Shown here in pieces: positions 1-5,217 of a stretch of 8,746 nt of DNA. The position numbers were made by a program, and so were the translations under genes. The stretch spans positions 1 through 8,746 of the forward strand of contig CAMYWZ010000031.1 in assembly GCA_947302945.1 (NCBI GenBank), read 5' to 3'. How positions within the stretch are numbered: the stretch's first letter is position 1; each line of letters begins with the position of its first letter. Under the pieces are notes generated by a model, which saw only the letters and a list, made by a program, of their open reading frames with translations, ran no database searches and was not told the DNA's origin. The DNA is from an uncultured Bacillota bacterium (GTDB lineage: Bacteria > Bacillota > Clostridia > Peptostreptococcales > Anaerovoracaceae).

Positions 1-467
1 CTGTCGGCCCTGTTGTCGCCAGTGTGGGCAAGCACCGGAAGACCTTTCGCCTGGCATATCTCGTACGCTGCCATGAATCCATCGCAGTCCAGAGCGAAAT
101 CCTGCATGTCGGGATGTATCTTGATGCCGTGCAGCCCCAGGGATATGAGCTCGTTTATGTCGCGTTCCATGTCGTCCGAAAGGGGATGGATAGTGCCAAG
201 GCCCGTGATGCGCCCCGGATGCTCTGAAACTGTCTGCGCCAGATACTGATTCGCGCTGCTGACTTGCTGAGGCTTTGTGGCCACGGAGTGGATCACGAAG
301 TGGTCTATCCCCGCCGCAGAGCCTGCTTTTACAAGGTTTTCGGGCGTGCCGCGGTGCTCCATCGGAATGTGGTAAAACGCCCCGATGGCCCCGACAGCCC
401 TATCGACCACCTTGTCCGGAAAGACGTGGCAGTGCGCATCTATGCAGTAATACTTGTTATCGATCAT
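1..467 (-). CDS. Metal-dependent amidohydrolase (amidohydrolase_2 / TIM-barrel type), N-terminal 155 residues, runs off the window
   Basis: Translating the minus strand from an ATG at 467 gives 155 residues with no stop before the window edge. The N-terminus carries the metal-binding HxH signature of the amidohydrolase superfamily (IDAHCHVFPD, His12 and His14). It is followed by GLHGIKIHPD near residues 111-120, where the Lys and His resemble the strand-4 region of amidohydrolase_2 proteins, and LAHTGD near 146-151, a likely further metal-ligand His. The domain is therefore cut roughly in half. Members of this family hydrolyse or decarboxylate diverse small substrates in the cytoplasm, and nothing here identifies the substrate. 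No strong Shine-Dalgarno lies next to the ATG; a GAGG is about 17 nt upstream, inside the REP-like hairpin, so the start is likely but not certain. It is separated from the aminotransferase by more than 320 nt and is probably its own transcription unit. Confidence 0.85.
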   Translation of the reverse strand, partial: MIDNKYYCIDAHCHVFPDKVVDRAVGAIGAFYHIPMEHRGTPENLVKAGSAAGIDHFVIHSVATKPQQVSSANQYLAQTVSEHPGRITGLGTIHPLSDDMERDINELISLGLHGIKIHPDMQDFALDCDGFMAAYEICQAKGLPVLAHTGDNRAD

Positions 468-478
468 GATGTCCGGTT

Positions 479-505
479 ACCAAACCTCGGGGACGGTTCT
501 TTGGT
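479..505 (+). repeat. REP-like hairpin, opposite orientation to the others
   Basis: A 6-bp stem (ACCAAA 479-484 with TTTGGT 500-505) encloses the core GGGGACGGTTC. The same core, GGGACGGTTCT, appears on the minus strand in the hairpins at 4517, 7605 and 7634, where the outer stem is GCACC/GGTGC instead. The stem bases differ while the pairing and core are kept, which marks a REP-like family. It lies 12 nt upstream of the amidohydrolase ATG. Confidence 0.65.
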
Positions 506-549
506 TCACTTATTACTATAACTGCGGCGTATGGTTACCTGTCGGACAC

Positions 550-736
550 GGTTCGCACCTTGACGGGGGTCCCTCCCAGCGGTTCTAAAGCCGCTTCCCT
601 GACTCGGGTGACATTAAGGGGGACCGCTGGCTTTCGCCTAAGTGAAAGCCAGTGGATGGATGCCTTGATGGCAGGACCCGTGCGGAACCTGAACCTGGAA
701 CATCCATCGGCATAGGCAGCGTGAACAGTGTCATAA
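550..736 (+). ncRNA. Candidate structured RNA with multibranch junction and possible pseudoknot
   Basis: No convincing gene lies in 468-790, but the plus strand folds well by eye. GGTTC-GCAC (550-558) pairs with GTGC-g-GAACC (680-689, one bulged G). Stacked on this, GGGTCC (567-572) pairs with GGACCC (674-679). Inside the closed junction are three arms: CCAGCGGT/ACCGCTGG (576-583/623-630) extended by TTCCCT/AGGGGG (595-600/617-622), CTTTC/GAAAG (631-635/644-648), and TGCC/GGCA (661-664/670-673). GATGGA (655-660) can pair with TCCATC (703-708) in the 3' tail, forming a pseudoknot. The two G-U pairs in the second stem favour the plus strand. It does not match the cores of RNase P, SRP, tmRNA or 6S RNA that I know. 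A HEARO/omega-RNA-like guide scaffold of the IS200/IS605-IscB world is one hypothesis, not shown. Boundaries are approximate. Confidence 0.5.
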
Positions 737-760
737 TTAGGGCGGCTGAGTTTCGGCACC
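712..760 (+). repeat. Dispersed repeat block, copy A
   Basis: This block shares an 18-nt identical run (ATAGGCAGCGTGAACAGT), TCATAA and GGGCGGCTG with 7563-7610. The differences are a purine change, three bases in the middle and a small indel near the end. In both places it runs directly into a REP-like hairpin. Here it forms the 3' tail of the candidate structured RNA. Confidence 0.75.
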
Positions 761-784
761 AAAAGGACCGTCCCTGATGGGTGC
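755..784 (-). repeat. REP-like hairpin (variant) just after the aminotransferase stop
   Basis: GGCACC at 755-760 can pair with GGTGC at 780-784 around an ACCGTCCC core, with a one-base difference in the core (GGACCG instead of GAACCG) and one extra G compared with the copies at 4517, 7605 and 7634. It lies 6 nt downstream of the stop codon of the branched-chain aminotransferase and faces the hairpin at 479-505. No U-run follows on either strand, so it is not a standard terminator. Confidence 0.65.
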
Positions 785-790
785 GGAAGT

Positions 791-1852
791 TTACAGCTTT
801 ACGGTCCAGCCGAACTTGTCTTCGGACTTGCCCCACTGGATGCCGGTGAGGGTGTCGTAGAGGTGCTGTGTGAGCTTGCCTATCTTGCCGCCATTGACTA
901 CGTATTCCTTATCCTTGTAGATCAGGGCTCCGATGGGGGAGACTACGGCTGCCGTGCCGCTTCCGAAGGCCTCTTCGAGACTGCCGTCAGCCATCGCCTT
1001 GGCGAGTTCGTCCACGGATACGAGCCTTTCCTCGACGGGGAAGCCTTCGCTCTTGAGGAGCTCTATTATGGACTTCCTGGTGATACCGGGCAGTATGGAC
1101 CCGCGGAGCGCCGGTGTAACGACGACGCCGTTTATCAGGAAGAGGACGTTCATGGCGCCGACCTCTTCGATGTACTTGCGCTCTACGCCGTCGAGCCAGA
1201 GAACCTGTGAGTAGCCTTTCTGCTCTGCGCGCTCGCCTGCGCGGTTGGAAGCCGCGTAGTTTCCGCCGCACTTCGCTTCGCCTGTGCCGCCGCGGACTGC
1301 TCTTACGTCCTGGTCCTCGATCATGATCTTGACCGGGTTGAGGCCTTCCTTATAGTAGCTACCTACCGGCGAGAGTATGATGATGAACGTAGCGTGATGC
1401 ACGGAGTGCACGCCGAGGTTCTCGTCGTTTCCTATCATGAACGGACGGATGTAGAGAGAAGTGTTGGGGGAAGGGGGGACCCAGGCATCTTCCATTTTGA
1501 CCAGCGTGGTCATTGCTTCCATGTACATATCCTCGGGGATCTGCGGCAGGCAGAGCCTTTCCGCGGAGCGGTTCATTCTGCGGATGTTTTCTATGGGCCT
1601 GAACAGCTGGATGCCGCCGTCCGGTCTTCTGTAAGCCTTGAGGCCTTCGAATATCTCGGAACCGTAGTGCAGCGCGGTGCACGCGGGGTGGATCTCAAGA
1701 GGTCCGAAGGGGACTATCCTGGCGTCGTGCCAGCCCTTGTCGGGAGTGTAGTCCATAAGGAACATGTGGTCTGTGAAGTACTTTCCGAAGCCCAGAACGG
1801 AATCGTCCGGCTTAGCCTTGAGCGTCTTGGCTTTTGTGATCTTGATATCCAT
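791..1852 (-). CDS. ilvE: Branched-chain amino acid aminotransferase (class IV, PLP-dependent)
   Basis: This 353-residue cytoplasmic enzyme exchanges the amino group between valine, leucine or isoleucine and 2-oxoglutarate, giving the branched 2-oxo acids that the neighbouring oxidoreductase would use. The length and motifs match the longer BCAT group, which includes the mammalian BCATs. The Schiff-base lysine is Lys194 in GTGEAKCGGNYAAS, followed by the EEVGAMN segment near 229-235, which carries the family's conserved E-V-G-x-M-N signature, and by GSGTAAVVSPIG near 297-308, which helps bind the cofactor phosphate. The ATG at 1852 has a good GGAGG about 8 nt upstream. It is the last gene of the cluster, 38 nt after the gamma subunit stop, and a REP-like hairpin follows its own stop by 6 nt. 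Specificity for one amino acid cannot be read from sequence, but a branched-chain role is well supported by motifs and context. Confidence 0.93.
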   Translation of the reverse strand: MDIKITKAKTLKAKPDDSVLGFGKYFTDHMFLMDYTPDKGWHDARIVPFGPLEIHPACTALHYGSEIFEGLKAYRRPDGGIQLFRPIENIRRMNRSAERLCLPQIPEDMYMEAMTTLVKMEDAWVPPSPNTSLYIRPFMIGNDENLGVHSVHHATFIIILSPVGSYYKEGLNPVKIMIEDQDVRAVRGGTGEAKCGGNYAASNRAGERAEQKGYSQVLWLDGVERKYIEEVGAMNVLFLINGVVVTPALRGSILPGITRKSIIELLKSEGFPVEERLVSVDELAKAMADGSLEEAFGSGTAAVVSPIGALIYKDKEYVVNGGKIGKLTQHLYDTLTGIQWGKSEDKFGWTVKL

Positions 1853-1890
1853 TGTATTTCCTCCGTTGTTTTGTATTACTCAGGTTGTTG

Positions 1891-2421
1891 TCAGAAGTCG
1901 CGGCCGATCTCCATCATCCTGCGGTTGAGCTCGAGCATGTCCGCGTGGCGGGCCGAGATGCACTTGCCGAGAGCCTTGTCCACGCTGTCCGCGTTGTAGT
2001 CTCCGAGCTCTTTAAGGAGCTTTCCGACAAGTATCATGTTGGCGAGCGCCGAAGAGCCGTTCTCACCGGCCAGTTTGGTGGCGGGAACGTAGAAGACCTT
2101 GACGTCGCTGCGCTTTACCTTGCGCTCTATGAGGCTGCTGTCCACGAAGATGTATCCGCCGGGGACGACCTTTTCCTCGTATTTGTCGAGGGAGGGCAGG
2201 TTCATTGCCACGAGCACGTCCGGTTCGAGGACTATGGGTGCTCCTATGGGGCCGTCGCTGATGGTGACGCCACAGCTTGCGGTGCCTCCGCGCATCTCGG
2301 GGCCGTACGAGGGCAGCCAGCTGACGTTCTTGTCTTCTATGAGGCCTTTATAGGCAAGCACTTTTCCGGAGAAGAGCAGGCCCTGTCCGCCGAATCCGGC
2401 GAAGAGATATTTCCTTGTCAT
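1891..2421 (-). CDS. 2-oxoacid:ferredoxin oxidoreductase, gamma subunit (VOR type)
   Basis: This 176-residue protein is the gamma domain of a ferredoxin-dependent 2-oxoacid oxidoreductase, the part that contributes to CoA binding and assembly of the complex. It begins with the family signature GFGGQG (residues 9-14) and has PSYGPEMRGGTA (38-49), both typical of POR/KOR/VOR gamma subunits. The length is normal for a free-standing gamma chain. The ATG at 2421 follows the beta stop by 3 nt, and its ribosome site GGAGGG lies inside the last beta codons, so the two are translationally coupled. Gamma alone does not reveal the substrate. The alpha chain and the aminotransferase downstream point to branched-chain 2-oxo acids. 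Subunit letters differ between organisms, so no symbol is assigned. Confidence 0.92.
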   Translation of the reverse strand: MTRKYLFAGFGGQGLLFSGKVLAYKGLIEDKNVSWLPSYGPEMRGGTASCGVTISDGPIGAPIVLEPDVLVAMNLPSLDKYEEKVVPGGYIFVDSSLIERKVKRSDVKVFYVPATKLAGENGSSALANMILVGKLLKELGDYNADSVDKALGKCISARHADMLELNRRMMEIGRDF

Positions 2422-2424
2422 CTT

Positions 2425-3198
2425 CTAGCCCTCCTTCTTCGCGAACTTGTCGATTCCGGCCGACCTGTCCTTGTACACGCCGAGCGGGTAGTAGGGCAGC
2501 ATGTGGTCGTCTATCCACTTGAGAGCGTCTTTGGGCGTCATTCCCCAGTTGGTCGGGCAGGAGCTTACGACCTCGATGAGGGAGAAGCCTTTGCCGTCGA
2601 TCTGGTTCTGGAAGGCCTTCTTTATGGCCTTTTTGGCGTTCATGACGTTCTTGACGCTGTTTACGGTGACGCGTTCGAGGTACTCGGGGCCTTCGAGCTC
2701 GGAGAGCATCTCGCAGATCTTGACCGGGTAACCGCAGGCTTTGGGATCTCTGCCGTAGGGTGAGGTCTGGGTGACCTGGCCGGGCAGGGAAGTGGGAGCC
2801 ATCTGGCCTCCTGTCATGCCGTATATGGCGTTGTTGATGAATATTACCGTGATGTTCTCGTTGCGCGCGGCTGCGTGGACGGTCTCGGCGGTTCCTATGG
2901 ATGCGAGGTCTCCGTCACCCTGGTAGGTGAAGACGATGAGGTCGTTCGGGTAGGCGCGCTTGACGCCGGTTGCGACTGCAGGAGCTCTGCCGTGGGCAGC
3001 TTCGATCATGTCGCAGGCGAAGTAATCGTAGGCCATTACGGAGCATCCGACTGGAGCTATACCTACGGTCTTTCCTTCGATGCCGAGTTCGTCTATGACT
3101 TCGGCGACGAGCCTGTGGACTATGCCGTGGGTGCAGCCGGGGCAGTAATGGAAGGGCACGTCGAGAAGCGCGTGCGGTCTGTCAAATACGACTGCCAT
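2425..3198 (-). CDS. 2-oxoacid:ferredoxin oxidoreductase, beta subunit (thiamine diphosphate and Fe-S)
   Basis: This 257-residue chain holds the thiamine diphosphate and the proximal iron-sulfur cluster of the oxidoreductase. YCPGCTHG (Cys19, Cys22), VGCS (Cys52) and SSCPTNWG (Cys214) give the four-cysteine pattern of the beta-subunit [4Fe-4S] cluster in archaeal and bacterial enzymes. GDGDLASIG (94-102) followed by [12 protein letters not shown] (121-132) is the GDG...NN motif that binds Mg2+ and ThDP pyrophosphate. The reaction is 2-oxo acid + CoA + oxidised ferredoxin to acyl-CoA + CO2 + reduced ferredoxin, reversible, in the cytoplasm. The start ATG lies 1 nt after the alpha stop, and the ribosome site GGAGGT is within the alpha C-terminus, which is tight coupling. 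All catalytic features are intact and there is no sign of decay. Confidence 0.95.
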   Translation of the reverse strand: MAVVFDRPHALLDVPFHYCPGCTHGIVHRLVAEVIDELGIEGKTVGIAPVGCSVMAYDYFACDMIEAAHGRAPAVATGVKRAYPNDLIVFTYQGDGDLASIGTAETVHAAARNENITVIFINNAIYGMTGGQMAPTSLPGQVTQTSPYGRDPKACGYPVKICEMLSELEGPEYLERVTVNSVKNVMNAKKAIKKAFQNQIDGKGFSLIEVVSSCPTNWGMTPKDALKWIDDHMLPYYPLGVYKDRSAGIDKFAKKEG

Positions 3199-3199
3199 G

Positions 3200-4261
3200 T
3201 CACTTTACCTCCTTTGCTGCCTGTTTGATGGCTTCGAGCACCTGGGCGGGAGTGGGTATCATGCCGCCTACGCGGTAGCACAGCGATACCGGGACCTTGC
3301 ACTCGGTGGCAAGCTTTACGTCTTCTATCATCTGGCCCATGGAAAGCTCCACGCTTATGAAGCGCTTTGCGGTCTTAAGGGCCTTTTTGTACACCTTGTC
3401 CGGGAAGGGCCAGAGGGTGATGGGCCTTATGAGGCCGGCCTTTATGCCCTGCGCGCGGGCTTCGTCCACAGCGTTCCTTGCGATGCGGGCGGCGATGCCG
3501 AAACCTGTTACGACTATCTCAGCGTCCTCGGTGAGGTACTCCTCGGCGAGCTGCTCCTTCTCCTTGATGATCTCGTATCTGGCGAAGCGCTCGTTGTTGA
3601 TGCGCTCGAGCTTTTCGGGGTCGAGGTAGAGCGAGTTGGCGATGTTGTGGCGCCTTTCGCCCTTGGTGCCTGTGGTGGCCCAGGGTTTGGCGGGCGGCTC
3701 CTTGATCTCGAAATCAAAGGATACGGGCTCCATCATCTGGCCTGTGGTGCCGTCAGCGAGTATCATTGCGGGCATGAGGTATTCGTCAGCAAGCTCGAAA
3801 GCCTTGATCGTCAGCTGGGCCATCTCCTGGACGGAAGAGGGCGCGAGCACGATGATGTGGTAGTCGCCGTGGCCGCCTCCGCGCGTTGCCTGGAAGTAGT
3901 CGGACTGGCTGGGCTGTATGCCTCCGAGTCCGGGGCCTCCGCGCTGCGCGTTGACTATGACTGCGGGAAGGTCGGTGCCTGCGAGGTAGGAGATGCCTTC
4001 ACCTTTAAGTGATATTCCGGGGCTGGAGGAGCTTGTCATGACTCTTTTTCCTGCGGAAGCTACGCCGTAGACCATGTTGATCGCGGCGATCTCGCTCTCT
4101 GCCTGAAGGAAGGTGCCGCCGATCTTTGGCATGCGCTTTGCCATGTATGCGGCGATCTCCGTCTGCGGGGTGATGGGGTAGCCGAAGTAGTGGCGGCAGC
4201 CTGCGAGTATCGCGGCTTCAGCTATGGCTTCGTTGCCCTTCATGAGTACTTTTTCGGACAT
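3200..4261 (-). CDS. vorB: 2-oxoacid:ferredoxin oxidoreductase, alpha subunit (3-methyl-2-oxobutanoate type, VorB-like)
   Basis: This 353-residue alpha chain carries the pyrimidine-type domain that completes the ThDP active site, plus the transketolase C-terminal-like domain II. Signatures are [11 protein letters not shown] (about 26-36), [16 protein letters not shown] (51-66), SSSSPGISL (77-85), [20 protein letters not shown] (106-125) and [12 protein letters not shown] (276-287). The block around RGGPGLG...[15 protein letters not shown] and the overall sequence resemble proteins annotated as VorB, the 2-oxoisovalerate enzyme, more than pyruvate or 2-oxoglutarate enzymes. The aminotransferase in the same cluster agrees. 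I chose ATG 4261 rather than the in-frame GTG at 4270, because the GTG directly follows the ferredoxin stop while GGTAGGTGG sits about 5 nt before the ATG. Substrate assignment is from family resemblance and context, and other 2-oxo acids are possible. Confidence 0.92.
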   Translation of the reverse strand: MSEKVLMKGNEAIAEAAILAGCRHYFGYPITPQTEIAAYMAKRMPKIGGTFLQAESEIAAINMVYGVASAGKRVMTSSSSPGISLKGEGISYLAGTDLPAVIVNAQRGGPGLGGIQPSQSDYFQATRGGGHGDYHIIVLAPSSVQEMAQLTIKAFELADEYLMPAMILADGTTGQMMEPVSFDFEIKEPPAKPWATTGTKGERRHNIANSLYLDPEKLERINNERFARYEIIKEKEQLAEEYLTEDAEIVVTGFGIAARIARNAVDEARAQGIKAGLIRPITLWPFPDKVYKKALKTAKRFISVELSMGQMIEDVKLATECKVPVSLCYRVGGMIPTPAQVLEAIKQAAKEVK

Positions 4262-4270
4262 TCTTACCAC

Positions 4271-4477
4271 CTACCTTTCGACCTTGATTATTACGTCCGG
4301 GCACATCAGGGCGCAGGAGGCGCAACCGACGCATTCGTCTGGCGCGGCGCACTCCGCAGGGTGATGGCCCTTCTTGTTGATCACATCCTGGGACAGTCTG
4401 AGTATGCCTTTGGGGCATGCGTCAACGCAAAGACCGCAGCCCTTGCACTCATCTGTCCTGAAAGTAAGTTTTGCCAT
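4271..4477 (-). CDS. Dicluster 2x[4Fe-4S] ferredoxin, delta subunit of the oxidoreductase
   Basis: This 68-residue electron-transfer subunit carries two complete bacterial-ferredoxin motifs: Cys11-x2-Cys14-x2-Cys17-x3-Cys21-Pro and Cys49-x2-Cys52-x2-Cys55-x3-Cys59-Pro. Between them is a longer insert than in free clostridial ferredoxins, with an additional Cys43. This layout is common in delta subunits of VOR and KOR complexes, which pass electrons from the beta-subunit cluster to soluble ferredoxin. The reading frame stays open upstream to 4771 inside the ATPase gene, but ATG 4477 is the real start: it has GAGGGAA about 6 nt upstream and homology begins at MAKLTF. It is the first of the four subunit genes, in the order delta-alpha-beta-gamma, and stops 9 nt before the alpha ATG. 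Confidence 0.92.
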   Translation of the reverse strand: MAKLTFRTDECKGCGLCVDACPKGILRLSQDVINKKGHHPAECAAPDECVGCASCALMCPDVIIKVER

Positions 4478-4516
4478 TTTATATTCCCTCTCTTTATGAG
4501 AAATATTGACGTGTTC

Positions 4517-4545
4517 GGCACCGGGAGAACCGTCCCTGATGGTGC
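4517..4545 (-). repeat. REP-like hairpin inside the operon
   Basis: This 29-nt unit, identical to the two at 7605 and 7634, begins GGCACCGGGAGAACCG and ends GATGGTGC. The outer stem is GCACC/GGTGC and the inner stem GGGA/TCCC. It sits 6 nt after the stop of the ATPase and 39 nt before the ferredoxin start codon, so it would lie in the mRNA between them, where it could affect RNA stability or the relative expression of the two parts. Confidence 0.75.
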
Positions 4546-4551
4546 GGGGCA

Positions 4552-5217
4552 TCATTCGACCGGGCGCTTCTGGAGGGTGAGCGGGAAGAGGTTTGGGACC
4601 TTTCCTGCAAGCTCTTCTGCCAGGGATGCTTCGACGGTGGTCATTACAAGCGGAAGGCCGGTGACCCTGGAGCATTCTCTGCCGAAATCCACGGAAGAGA
4701 GCACCGTCTGAGCCGTGGTCTCCGCGCCGAGGTTCGAATTGTTTATGATGCCTGTGAATCTGAGGCCGCATGCGGTCTCGATCTCCCTCATGACCTCGAG
4801 TACTTCGTCAGCCGTTCTGGTAAGGGGCCTGAAGCGGTTCGCAACGAGCCACATGTCGTAAGCGGCCTCTTCGCGAAGGCCGGGAGAAAGCCTTCCGAGG
4901 GCCAGGGCGCCGCGGTCGTCTCCGCCAACATCCACTATGCAGTGGAGGCTCCTGTCGTCCACTACGGCGTACATATCCTGCGGCATGGCCGGAATGTCCA
5001 CGTTGCTGTTTGCGAACTTTGAGACTATCATCCTGATCCCCGCGTGCGCCAGCCTGTCCTTGCTGTCGAGGGTGCGGTAGTAGGGATTGACTATGTCCAG
5101 GTCTGCTATCGCGACGTTTTCCGCCTGCTTTCTGAGCTCTTCGGCCAGGTTCACGGCTATGTTGGTCTTGCCGCTGCCGTAGTGACCGGCCAGTAGGGTG
5201 ACGCGCTTAAAGTGCAT
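4552..5217 (-). CDS. MinD/ParA-type P-loop ATPase of unknown role, linked to the 2-oxoacid oxidoreductase
   Basis: This 221-residue cytoplasmic protein has an N-terminal P-loop AGHYGSGKTN (10-19), then ADLDIVNPYYR (38-48), a Walker B-like CIVDVGGDDRGA (93-104), and INNSNLG (158-164) in the position of the base-recognition loop. This pattern belongs to the SIMIBI class (CobQ/CobB/MinD/ParA domain). It lacks the CxxC pair of Mrp/NBP35 iron-sulfur carriers, so a scaffold role of that type is not supported by sequence. The start ATG overlaps the end of the fused synthetase gene by 11 nt, so the two are co-translated. The ribosome site is weak, which also fits coupling. Its place between synthetase and oxidoreductase suggests a helper in assembly, cofactor loading or regulation of the complex, but that is inference and no function is assigned. 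Confidence 0.85.
   Translation of the reverse strand: MHFKRVTLLAGHYGSGKTNIAVNLAEELRKQAENVAIADLDIVNPYYRTLDSKDRLAHAGIRMIVSKFANSNVDIPAMPQDMYAVVDDRSLHCIVDVGGDDRGALALGRLSPGLREEAAYDMWLVANRFRPLTRTADEVLEVMREIETACGLRFTGIINNSNLGAETTAQTVLSSVDFGRECSRVTGLPLVMTTVEASLAEELAGKVPNLFPLTLQKRPVE

Noticed and set aside
652..675. Resemblance to the 5' end of 23S rRNA (GTGGATGCCTTGGCA-like)
   Set aside because: The match is short and interrupted, and no other rRNA sequence is nearby. The bases form a local hairpin instead.
541..740. Cobalamin riboswitch, SRP RNA, RNase P or tmRNA
   Set aside because: A GGGAAGC run on the minus strand recalls a cobalamin box, but the remaining conserved boxes are absent. The SRP tetraloop core, RNase P conserved regions and tRNA-like ends of tmRNA are not found on either strand.
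755..784. Rho-independent terminator after the aminotransferase
   Set aside because: A hairpin is possible but no T-run follows on the coding strand, and the same hairpin occurs inside the operon at 4517, where termination would cut off the oxidoreductase genes.
535..836. Two short minus-strand open frames over the gap (75 and 83 codons)
   Set aside because: They have no ribosome site or recognisable domain, and one overlaps the aminotransferase 3' end. The sequence is better explained by RNA stems and repeats.
1852..2763. Plus-strand open frame of 303 codons across the gamma and beta subunits
   Set aside because: It is antisense to two genes with clear family signatures and has no motifs of its own. 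Frames at 3197-4012, 6686-7495 and 7756-8367 on the plus strand are rejected for the same reason.
4262..4270. GTG start for the alpha subunit, 3 codons upstream
   Set aside because: It abuts the ferredoxin stop. The ribosome-site-like GGTAGGTGG is correctly spaced for ATG 4261, where family similarity begins.
4271..4771. Longer 166-codon version of the ferredoxin reading from 4771
   Set aside because: The extra N-terminus is an out-of-frame reading of the ATPase gene. The ferredoxin homology and ribosome site begin at ATG 4477.
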